Assembly (NCBI GenBank): GCA_045639045.1
Contig: JAZUCI010000041.1
Location: 1 to 6,820 of the forward strand
DNA from: SIG402 sp045639045
Lineage (GTDB): Bacteria > Bacillota > Clostridia > Christensenellales > Borkfalkiaceae
Length of the DNA: 6,820 nucleotides
Direction of reading: 5' to 3'
In this document: in pieces, positions 1 through 5,474 of the stretch
How positions within the stretch are numbered: position 1 is the stretch's first letter
How the letters are laid out: the number at the start of each line of letters is the position of its first letter
Made by a program: the position numbers and the translations under genes
Notes under the pieces: generated by a model
Seen by the model: the letters and a program-made list of their open reading frames with translations, nothing else
What the model was told of the DNA's origin: nothing
Database searches by the model: none

Positions 1-570
1 TCTACTAAGTCCCTCTAAAGTAAAAAAGGCTTTTAAATTGTCAAATCTCACCATCGGAGCAAAAAAAGTTAAAAAATTTTTTTTATCTTCAAAAATTGTA
101 TGTACCCAAAGATCAATCCAAGCATCGGATTCTTCAAATTCATGTCCAGCTTTTACAAGTCTTTCCGTTATATCTCTAGGCACACAAACGAAGCCAAAAT
201 CATTAGTAGCGTAGACATTATCTTTCTCACATTCTTTACCACAACATTCTACTACCCAATCTGAAATCTTATAACTTAGTTTCCTTGTCTCTAAATCCAA
301 TGTGTATGTAATATATCCAAGTTCAGAAAGCTTTTCCATTATTGCAAAGACTTTCTCTTTTGATTTAACTCCAAGAATGCTCTTTAGTCCCATAATGCCA
401 CCGACCCACTCTCCTGGTTCAACTTGATTTGTGTGCCCACAATAAAAAGACTCTCCTTTTCTAAAAGCAACACGTGATGCAAGCTTCATCCAATAACCCA
501 TAATTCCCTTCTTTTGGGGAATGATTTCTCTCGGTAACTTTACCCATTTAAATTTCATTAAACAACTCAT
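1..570 (-). CDS. partial winged-helix protein of the mobile element, replication-initiator-like (no stop in window)
   Basis: The open frame begins at ATG 570 behind a near-perfect SD (AAGGAGGT, 582-575) and stays open for 190 codons to the left edge, so the C-terminus is missing. Features by residue: an N-terminal basic part containing KWVKLPREI (8-16); an aromatic and Gly-rich part with GEWVGG (53-58); then a helix-turn-helix-like stretch GLKSILGVKSKEKVFAIMEK (61-80) followed by LSELGYITYTL and a beta-wing-like RKLSYKISDW (96-105). A Cys cluster CCGKEC (109-114) follows. The order short helix, recognition helix, 'LxELGYI', wing is that of winged-helix domains in plasmid and phage replication initiators and DnaD-like proteins. 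I recall similar proteins as early genes of clostridial integrative elements but cannot name a family. Codon use is AT-rich, unlike the PBP next door. Possible roles are replication or regulation of the excised element; neither is shown by the sequence. Confidence 0.7.
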   Translation of the reverse strand, partial: MSCLMKFKWVKLPREIIPQKKGIMGYWMKLASRVAFRKGESFYCGHTNQVEPGEWVGGIMGLKSILGVKSKEKVFAIMEKLSELGYITYTLDLETRKLSYKISDWVVECCGKECEKDNVYATNDFGFVCVPRDITERLVKAGHEFEESDAWIDLWVHTIFEDKKNFLTFFAPMVRFDNLKAFFTLEGLSR

Positions 571-580
571 ACAGACCTCC

Positions 581-628
581 TTAAAAACAAAAAAAGAACA
601 CGTTCTTGTGTTCTTCTAAAAATACCAT
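581..628 (-). CDS. possible 15-codon leader peptide of the element gene
   Basis: A minus-strand ATG at 628-626 opens a short frame, MVFLEEHKNVFFFCF, whose TAA (583-581) shares bases with the SD (TAAGGAGG) of the 190-codon gene. The frame runs through the whole attenuator hairpin, so a translating ribosome would melt it and would end at the next gene's SD. There is no convincing SD of its own (only an A-run precedes the ATG), and a frame this short can occur by chance. It is listed because of its exact position, not as a proven gene. Confidence 0.25.
   Translation of the reverse strand: MVFLEEHKNVFFFCF
588..616 (-). terminator. attenuator-like intrinsic terminator before the element gene
   Basis: On the minus strand an 8-bp perfect stem (AAGAACAC / GTGTTCTT, 615-608 with 601-594) encloses a 6-base loop and is followed by a T-tract broken by one G. 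The tract runs directly into the SD of the gene starting at 570. A terminator between any upstream promoter and the SD of the gene it precedes is the layout of transcription attenuation. It would also stop transcripts arriving from the interrupted PBP gene. Confidence 0.6.
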
Positions 629-692
629 TTTTTAGGCTTTTATTGCCATTTGTCTATTTTTGTGCCCTCCTACCATTTAGGGCTATTTTTGC
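623..692. repeat. two imperfect direct repeats near the element end
   Basis: Copy 1 (623-646) and copy 2 (671-692) both begin TACCATTT, continue with a run of the type AGGCT or AGGGCT, then a T-rich stretch, and end in TTGC or TTTGC. They differ by a 2-base indel and a few substitutions, and their starts are 48 bp apart. Short repeated sites beside an element end are often arm-type integrase or accessory-factor sites. That role is inferred from position only. Confidence 0.4.
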
Positions 693-739
693 TTGATTTT
701 TTTTGCAAATTTGCGATTTTGAGCATTTTTTGATGGTTT

Positions 740-2320
740 TTATGCCATTATATACCGTTTTTTCATTGCTATTATTACACAAGTAAGACCAAAAACACCC
801 GTTTTTCCGCCCACGCGGTATCCTTCTATATACGCTTTTTTTCCCGATCCGTTTTGCACCACGCCTTCAAGGAGAAGCGCAAGTTCCCTTGACGAACTTT
901 CACTAACGGTTCGGTTTTGCATTACGGGGTAATTCACTTGCACAACGTTGCCGTTTTCATCGCGAATTTTACGAATAACGGACGGTTGATAATAATAACC
1001 GCCGTTGACCGCCGAAGAAACTGCGCAAAGAAGTTGAATTGGGGTTACGGCTATGGTTTGCCCAAAGCTGATACGCGCCAAATCCGAAAGGGTAACCGCT
1101 GATTTTGGAACGAGCAAGCCGTGCGCTTCCCCACCGAAGTCCACCCCCGTTTTTTTGCCAAATCCAAACTTTTCTAAATATCCGTACACCGTTTCCACAC
1201 CCAAATTTAACGCGATATCCACAAAACAGGGGTTGCAGCTATTATTTAGCGCGTCCTGTATGGTTTGCGAAGAATGCCTTCCGTTTGCGTGCGTATTCCA
1301 ACACTTTACCGTAGTTCCCGCCACTTGACGGGTTCTACTTGAGGGAAAAACGTGCGTGGAAGAGATCGCGCGCCCATTCCCCTTGTTATATTCTTCAATA
1401 TTTGCCGCGGTGGTGATAATTTTAAAGGTTGACCCGGGTTCGTAAACGTCCGTTAGGATGATATTGCGAGAAAGCGAAAGCAAAGACGACACGTCCTCAC
1501 GGGGGATCTCGTTAAGATTATACGAAGGTTTGATGGAAAGCGCCAAAATTTCCCCGTTTGTTACGTCCATCACCAAACACGCGGCGCTTTTAGGGGAATA
1601 GGTTAACATCGCTTCCTGCATGGCGCGTTCGGCAACCGTTTGGATTTCGTAATCTACGGTTAATTCAACGGTTAGCCCATTTTGCGCGGGGTAGTAATAA
1701 GCGTTACTGTTCGGAATTTCCTTCCCTACTAGGTCGGTAGTGTATAAAATCTCACCGTCCGCTCCCTTTAGGTTTTGATTTTGGTATAGTTCTATGCCCG
1801 ACTGCCCCACCCCGTCCGTAGAAGTAAAGCCTAAAATTTGCGTTAAAAACTCACCGTAAGGGTACACCCTTGTGTTATCCCGCGCGTAGTAAACCCCGGG
1901 AAGTTCGCTTTGCGAAAGCAACAAAGCGGTTTGCTTTTTTACGTGTTTTTTCACCGTAAGTTCGCTAACTGCGCTATTTTTCAACTTTTGATACAGTTCT
2001 TCTTCGTTTAGCGCAAGAATTTTAGCAAGCGCACGCGCGGTTTCGCGTTTATCTTTGACCGCATTAGGGCGAACGAATACGCTGTACGTATCCAAGTTAT
2101 CCACCAAAACCGTTCCGTTTCTATCCGTAATTTTACCGCGCACGGCAACTACGGGTAGTTCACGCGTCCATTGATCTAGGGCGCGTTTTTGCAAATCCAC
2201 ACCCCAAATCACCTGCACGTAAAACAGACGCGCAATCACTACGCAAAAAAGAAAGGTTACTGCAACGATTGTTGCAAGTAACCTCTTTCGTAATATCGTT
2301 ATGGAAATATGATGCGTAAT
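740..2320 (-). CDS. ftsI/spoVD: class B penicillin-binding protein (SpoVD/FtsI type), 3'-truncated by insertion
   Basis: Class B PBPs are membrane-anchored transpeptidases that cross-link peptidoglycan, FtsI at the division septum and SpoVD in the spore cortex; sequence alone does not separate the two here. Counting from an ATT start at 2320 (526 codons): a membrane segment at about residues 12-36, the pedestal motif RGKITDRNG (61-69), the active-site EPGSTFK (nucleophile Ser297), SCN (361-363) and KTG (506-508). Only 18 residues unrelated to the family follow KTG, so the end of the transpeptidase domain and any C-terminal PASTA domain are lost; intact relatives are usually well above 600 residues. 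Start choice: the only canonical start, GTG at 2239, would cut off most of the anchor. ATT at 2320 is the first codon after a strong SD and lies just downstream of the FtsL-like gene's TAA and an in-frame TGA. Last gene of the visible mra operon. Probably non-functional as it stands. Confidence 0.88.
   Translation of the reverse strand: MTHHISITILRKRLLATIVAVTFLFCVVIARLFYVQVIWGVDLQKRALDQWTRELPVVAVRGKITDRNGTVLVDNLDTYSVFVRPNAVKDKRETARALAKILALNEEELYQKLKNSAVSELTVKKHVKKQTALLLSQSELPGVYYARDNTRVYPYGEFLTQILGFTSTDGVGQSGIELYQNQNLKGADGEILYTTDLVGKEIPNSNAYYYPAQNGLTVELTVDYEIQTVAERAMQEAMLTYSPKSAACLVMDVTNGEILALSIKPSYNLNEIPREDVSSLLSLSRNIILTDVYEPGSTFKIITTAANIEEYNKGNGRAISSTHVFPSSRTRQVAGTTVKCWNTHANGRHSSQTIQDALNNSCNPCFVDIALNLGVETVYGYLEKFGFGKKTGVDFGGEAHGLLVPKSAVTLSDLARISFGQTIAVTPIQLLCAVSSAVNGGYYYQPSVIRKIRDENGNVVQVNYPVMQNRTVSESSSRELALLLEGVVQNGSGKKAYIEGYRVGGKTGVFGLTCVIIAMKKRYIMA
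791..806. other. probable element-host junction (attachment-site half) at the KTG codons
   Basis: The gene-fragment side reads AAA ACG GGT (KTG) on the minus strand and the next codon is GTT, where the family almost always has an ACN (Thr) codon. The junction is therefore at or within a few bases of 796/797. It is flanked by a perfect 6-bp inverted repeat on the plus strand, AAAAAC (791-796) - accc - GTTTTT (801-806), the kind of symmetry seen at recombinase crossover cores. The exact crossover point cannot be fixed without the empty site, because the two partners may share several bases. Confidence 0.45.
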
Positions 2321-2333
2321 GGCGCACCTCCCT
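2318..2333 (-). promoter_or_regulatory. strong SD with an ATT start codon for the PBP gene
   Basis: The minus strand reads AGGGAGGTG (2333-2325), then CGCC, then ATT (2320-2318). Spacing from AGGGAGG to ATT is 6 bases, ideal for initiation. No ATG, GTG or TTG occurs in frame between this SD and GTG 2239, which lies 81 bases further on and has no comparable SD. The intervening codons encode a basic stretch followed by a hydrophobic helix, exactly what a class B PBP N-terminus needs. Confidence 0.6.
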
Positions 2334-2338
2334 AATCA

Positions 2339-3046
2339 TTAACCGAAAATGCCTGCGAAGAAATCACAGAAGGAGTTAAACCAGTTTCCTTTTAAAGTGG
2401 GTTCGGAAACTTCCACGGGAGTGAGCAAATTCATCTGTACGTTGTTACCGTTTGCGGTCATACCCGAAGATAGCGCGTTATCGGTAACGGTGGTTTCGTC
2501 TAACAGCGATTCCAATTCTTGACTTAAAGCGTTGCTTTCTTGTTGTAAAAGGGCAATTTCACTTTTTAACGCGTTTACGCTTAAACGTTCGCGGGATAAA
2601 GCAACCGCGTTTACCGCGATTAGCGAAATTAGCGTCATAATTACGATAGCGTATGCGATGATTACCGCTTTGTTACGGAAAAGGGACGCCGCTTTTGCCT
2701 TAACCGGGGTACGGTCGATAAAGAAATCTTCGTCAATTTCCCTATCTGCGAACTGCATAGTAGTGGAAGTGGGGTTTAAATCCGCTTCGTCCAACGCTTC
2801 CGCTTCCATTTCGGGTGCGGTTTCGCCTTGCATTTCTTGGATAAAGTCGGGGGCGGTAGCGGTTTCCGTTTCTTCTACGTCAAATGACAGTAATTTTTTG
2901 TAGTTTTCAGAAATGCGACTGTTTTGTTCTTCCGCCATTTCTTCTTCCGTAAGAAAAGCAGACGTATCCGTACGCAACAATTCCAATTCGTCTTCTTCGC
3001 TGAAAATTCTGCGTTCGGTCATTTCTGCACGTTTTAATCCGTTCAT
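2339..3046 (-). CDS. ftsL: FtsL-like cell division protein with long acidic cytoplasmic tail
   Basis: The protein has 235 residues with the layout of FtsL/DivIC-type divisome proteins: one membrane segment (about 127-150), then a predicted coiled coil (about 151-184) rich in Leu, Glu and Gln at helix-like spacing. In the divisome, FtsL with DivIB and DivIC links the septal PBP to the rest of the machine. The assignment rests on topology and on the place between rsmH and the PBP, since FtsL diverges fast. Unusual parts: the roughly 126-residue N-terminal region is long and very acidic (many Glu and Asp), where typical FtsL has a tail of about 30-50 residues. The C-terminus ends in a short aromatic, amphipathic stretch (about 221-235, NWFNSFCDFFAGIFG). 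Start ATG at 3046 is preceded by a purine-rich SD (AAAGGAGAAAGGGG, 3063-3050). Gaps are 27 bases to rsmH upstream and under 20 to the PBP, so it is co-transcribed. Confidence 0.7.
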   Translation of the reverse strand: MNGLKRAEMTERRIFSEEDELELLRTDTSAFLTEEEMAEEQNSRISENYKKLLSFDVEETETATAPDFIQEMQGETAPEMEAEALDEADLNPTSTTMQFADREIDEDFFIDRTPVKAKAASLFRNKAVIIAYAIVIMTLISLIAVNAVALSRERLSVNALKSEIALLQQESNALSQELESLLDETTVTDNALSSGMTANGNNVQMNLLTPVEVSEPTLKGNWFNSFCDFFAGIFG

Positions 3047-3073
3047 TTTCCCCTTTCTCCTTTTACTATATTT

Positions 3074-4009
3074 TTATACGCGCTCTGCTATTCTAAGTTT
3101 TGCACTTTTTGCGCGGGAATTTGCTTGTAATTCGGTTTCGCTTGCCGTTACGGGCTTGTTGGTAAGAATTTTAACTTCCCTACGCTTGTTGCACACGCAC
3201 ACGGGCAAATTTTTATTGCATACGCAATCTTGTTCCAACTCTTTTAGCGCTTGTTTTACGATGCGGTCTTCTAAAGAGTGGAAGGTGATAACGGCAATTC
3301 TGCCGCCTACCTTTAATTTTTTTGCAAGACCCATCACGGTTTCTTTTAATTTATGCAGTTCCCCGTTTACTTCAATGCGAACGGCTTGGAACACGCGTTT
3401 TTCGGGATGCGGTTCGGTTTTGAACTTGGCGGGAATTGCCGCGTTTATCAAATCGACCAAATCACCCGTGGTTTCGATGGGCGCGTTTTTTCGCGTTTCT
3501 ACGATGCGTTGGGCAATTCTTCCCGAAAAGCGTTCTTCACCGTATTCGCTAAAAATCCGTTTTAATTCGTTTTCCGAATATCCGTTGATTACCTCGTAAG
3601 CGGATAGAGCGGAAGAAGTATTCATACGCATATCCAGGCGCGCTTCCCTTGCCATATAGGCAAAACCGCGGTCGCCGTTATCTAGTTGGTAACTAGAAAC
3701 CCCTAAATCCAAAAGCACGCCGTCAAGTTCGGTTACGCCCGCTTGCGTAAGCGCGTCTTCGTAATTTTTGAAGTTCGTATGAAATATTTGAAACCTTCCT
3801 TCAAAGGGGTTAAGGCGCAAGGTTGCCGCCGCAATTGCTTCCGTATCTAAATCGGTGGCAACCAGCCTTCCGTTTGGAGAGGTTTTATTTAATATGTGAT
3901 AGGAGTGCCCTGCGCCCCCAAGCGTTCCGTCAAAATAAACGCCGTTAGGCTTTAAGGCTAATCCGTTTAAGCATTCTTCCAAAAGAACGGGAATATGTAC
4001 GAATTCCAT
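3074..4009 (-). CDS. rsmH: 16S rRNA (cytosine(1402)-N(4))-methyltransferase RsmH
   Basis: RsmH (formerly MraW) uses S-adenosylmethionine to methylate N4 of C1402 in the ribosomal P-site of 16S rRNA. Over 311 residues the protein shows the family signature HIPVLLEE (5-12), the SAM-binding loop FDGTLGGAGHS (26-36), the acidic ATDLD (51-55), DGVLLDLGVSSYQLD (96-110), RGFAY (114-118), DMRMN (126-130), FSEYGEERFSGRIA (153-166), the ITFHSLEDRIVK stretch (241-252) and the Cys-containing C-terminal region ending KSAKLRIAERV. Length is normal. The frame is open further upstream to 4084, but MEF at 4009 fits the family N-terminus and its ATG overlaps the mraZ stop by one base (TAATG), which indicates translational coupling. 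Second gene of the mra operon. Confidence 0.95.
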   Translation of the reverse strand: MEFVHIPVLLEECLNGLALKPNGVYFDGTLGGAGHSYHILNKTSPNGRLVATDLDTEAIAAATLRLNPFEGRFQIFHTNFKNYEDALTQAGVTELDGVLLDLGVSSYQLDNGDRGFAYMAREARLDMRMNTSSALSAYEVINGYSENELKRIFSEYGEERFSGRIAQRIVETRKNAPIETTGDLVDLINAAIPAKFKTEPHPEKRVFQAVRIEVNGELHKLKETVMGLAKKLKVGGRIAVITFHSLEDRIVKQALKELEQDCVCNKNLPVCVCNKRREVKILTNKPVTASETELQANSRAKSAKLRIAERV

Positions 4010-4434
4010 TAGCCGTTCATATCCTTTAACACTTGGTTGAAATCCTTTCCGCCAACCACTTCTTCGTAAATGGAGGCATCCCAAATTTCCAAGCGGTCCC
4101 CCGTACCGGCAATTACGATATCCTTGGTAAGGTTAGCGTAAGAAACCAAGGCGGGGGGCAACAGCACGCGGCCTTGCCCGTCCTTTTCCACTTCCTCTAC
4201 CGAGTTGAAGAAGTGACGTTTTAAGGACATTGCGTTATCCGGAAGATACGCGGGGGTGTTATCAAATTCTTGCGTGTATTTAGCAAAAGTATCTTCACTA
4301 AAACAGTACAAGCATTTATCCGTGCCGCGGGCAACGTAAAACGCCGTGCCCAGCTTGTCGCTGAACTTGGGCGGAATTCTTATTCTGTTTTTCGCGTCAA
4401 TTTGATGTTTCGACGTGCCGAAGAAGAGTGCCAA
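4009..4434 (-). CDS. mraZ: transcriptional regulator MraZ
   Basis: MraZ is a ring-forming DNA-binding protein with two AbrB-type swapped-hairpin domains; in studied bacteria it binds repeats in front of its own operon and controls it. The 141-residue protein has both half-sites of the fold: DAKNRIRIPPKF (residues 14-25) and DGQGRVLLPPAL (85-96), the D-x-x-G/N-R-x-x-x-P pattern of the family. The start is TTG at 4434, giving MALFFGTSKHQID, which matches the family start; an AAGGGGG SD (4449-4443) lies 8 bases upstream. It is first in the operon, which fits autoregulation through the boxes at 4484-4500. Nothing is missing compared with the usual length of 140-150 residues. Confidence 0.95.
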   Translation of the reverse strand: MALFFGTSKHQIDAKNRIRIPPKFSDKLGTAFYVARGTDKCLYCFSEDTFAKYTQEFDNTPAYLPDNAMSLKRHFFNSVEEVEKDGQGRVLLPPALVSYANLTKDIVIAGTGDRLEIWDASIYEEVVGGKDFNQVLKDMNG

Positions 4435-4464
4435 CGGTTTTTCCCCCTTATTTTTGATAGATAT

Positions 4465-4493
4465 ATTATATCATAGAAAATGACCACTTGCAA
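4465..4493 (-). promoter_or_regulatory. sigma-A-type promoter of the mra operon
   Basis: The minus strand carries -35 TTGCAA (4493-4488), a 17-base spacer and a perfect -10 TATAAT (4470-4465), about 30 bases before the mraZ TTG. The position, between murI and mraZ, and the ideal spacing make this the main promoter for mraZ-rsmH-ftsL-PBP. Confidence 0.85.
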
Positions 4494-4500
4494 CCACTTT
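4484..4500 (-). promoter_or_regulatory. two MraZ-type operator boxes overlapping the -35
   Basis: The minus strand has AAAGTGG (4500-4494) and CAAGTGG (4490-4484), direct repeats spaced exactly 10 bp, one helical turn. The upstream box abuts the -35 and the downstream one overlaps it and enters the spacer. MraZ boxes in other bacteria are short GTG- or TGGG-containing direct repeats with the same 10-bp period. Only two convincing copies are seen here; three or four are usual. Binding would be expected to block RNA polymerase. Confidence 0.6.
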
Positions 4501-4504
4501 TTGT

Positions 4505-4557
4505 AAAAAACGGGGCATTTTTGATAAAAATACAACCACAAAATAGCATTTTACCCC
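4505..4557 (-). terminator. weak possible terminator after murI
   Basis: On the minus strand GGGGTA (4557-4552, overlapping the murI stop) can pair with TGCCCC (4517-4512), followed by G and six Ts (4510-4505). The loop is long (34 bases) but can fold into small AT hairpins. The pairing is weak, so some read-through into the mra operon is likely. Confidence 0.3.
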
Positions 4558-5309
4558 TTCCCAATGCCATTTTTGAACATTTGTTCTAAAAAAGTTAAAT
4601 ATGTGTTTTGGTTTTTAATTGCGCCCTCTCCCACAAAGTGAACGGGAGGAAAACGGATAGGTTTTTTTTGGCTATTTTCATTTAGAAACTGTTTTTCCTT
4701 CGGCAAAATTACGTTTGCGATTGCCAAACATTTATCAATTCCGTCCGTTATTTCCAAATTTGGAAATGCTTTTAGCATTTCCATTTTTAGCCAAACGTAA
4801 TGCGTACAACCCAAATGCAGGCGGTTAAACCCCTTCCCAATTAACGCTGCAAGGTTTGTGAACCATTGTTCTTTTTCCCGTTGCGTAATCCCCCGTTCTA
4901 TCTGCCCCGCTAATCCTTCCGCAACAAAAAGCCGACACCATGGGGGCAAAGCGTTTTGTAAGGCGCTTGCGGTAAGCGGCGTACACAAAACTGCCGTTCG
5001 CTTTTTGGGCAACGCGGATAAGGTTGCCACGGGGCTAACACCCACCACGGGGATTTCCGTTTGCATTTGCGGCAAGGCGCATTCGGTAAGCGTATTGCAA
5101 GCAAACACGATTATCTCGGGGGAAAACGCAGTTAAATAATTGACGTTTTCACGAGCAATTTCCAGTAGCTCGCGTTTGGTTTTGTTGCCGTACGGCATGC
5201 GCGTATTATCCCCGTAATATACGAACTCGCACCCCTTAAACTTTTGCATTAAACGGTACAACACCGTGATACCGCCAATACCGCTATCGTAAACCGCAAC
5301 AGTTTTCAT
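4551..5309 (-). CDS. murI: glutamate racemase MurI
   Basis: MurI converts L-glutamate to D-glutamate in the cytoplasm for addition to UDP-MurNAc-L-Ala by MurD. The 252-residue protein has the family motifs in order: VYDSGIGG (6-13, Asp8), YYGDNTRMPYG (31-41), ACNT (70-73, catalytic Cys71), the VVGVSP stretch (88-93) and LGCTHY (166-171, catalytic Cys168 with His170). The second half of the first Cys motif reads ACNTLTE, where ACNTAS or ACNTAT is usual; both catalytic Cys are intact, so activity is expected. An upstream ATG at 5366 is possible, but ATG 5309 gives the family N-terminus MKTVAVYDSG and has the SD-like GGGGGATGG just before it. The gene sits upstream of the mra promoter and probably has its own transcript; no clear promoter was found in 5310-5396. 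Confidence 0.94.
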   Translation of the reverse strand: MKTVAVYDSGIGGITVLYRLMQKFKGCEFVYYGDNTRMPYGNKTKRELLEIARENVNYLTAFSPEIIVFACNTLTECALPQMQTEIPVVGVSPVATLSALPKKRTAVLCTPLTASALQNALPPWCRLFVAEGLAGQIERGITQREKEQWFTNLAALIGKGFNRLHLGCTHYVWLKMEMLKAFPNLEITDGIDKCLAIANVILPKEKQFLNENSQKKPIRFPPVHFVGEGAIKNQNTYLTFLEQMFKNGIGKG

Positions 5310-5396
5310 TTTCCATCCCCCTTTATAGCCGTAAAATATATGCGGCAAGGAAGATAAAATACGCAAAGAAGAAAATTTACGGACGAATATAAACTA

Positions 5397-5421
5397 CGCC
5401 CCACCGCAAAGCGGTGGGGCG
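5397..5421 (-). terminator. strong GC hairpin after gpr, probable terminator with a poor T-tract
   Basis: A perfect 11-bp GC-rich stem (5397-5407 with 5411-5421; arm CGCCCCACCGC on the plus strand) closes a 3-base loop. It lies about 53 bases past the gpr stop and 88 before murI. Downstream on the minus strand the T-tract is broken (GTAGTTTATATT outside the inner 10-bp stem). On the plus strand only As follow, so a plus-strand role is unlikely. Confidence 0.5.
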
Positions 5422-5474
5422 AAAAAACGTGCCGTACGATATCGCGCGCGCAAAAACTGGCAACTTACGAAGTT

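Larger units (their letters stand above)
1..796. mobile_element. one end of an integrated mobile element (incomplete), inserted in the PBP gene
   Basis: What is seen: the PBP reading frame is family-like up to the KTG codons (805-797) and unrelated from 796 leftward. The base composition changes at the same place: 1-796 is strongly AT-rich with many A and T runs and no CGCG motifs, while the host genes to the right are full of them. The stretch contains 226 bases without a main gene (571-796), with two imperfect direct repeats, a palindrome GCAAATTTGC (705-714), an attenuator-like hairpin and a TATAAT-like box (747-752, minus strand) that has no good -35 partner. A gene then reads into the element. 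Inference: this is the end of an ICE, IME or prophage-like element. No integrase, relaxase or second end lies in the window, so the class is open. An assembly chimera is the main alternative. Confidence 0.62.

Noticed and set aside
740..796. The final 18 residues as a natural C-terminus of a short PBP
   Set aside because: All class B PBPs need the segment after KTG to complete the transpeptidase fold, the Thr after KTG is replaced by Val, and the composition changes here.
2913..3599. Long plus-strand open frame (228 codons) opposite ftsL and rsmH
   Set aside because: Ser/Phe-rich translation typical of a shadow frame. It covers the conserved rsmH C-terminus on the other strand and has no SD.
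4858..5139. Open frame on the plus strand opposite murI
   Set aside because: It lies wholly antisense to a gene with all racemase motifs, has no SD and resembles no family.
5310..5396. Promoter for murI
   Set aside because: TTGCGT and TTGCCG occur, but neither has a convincing -10 at 16-18 bases; murI may use read-through past the gpr hairpin.
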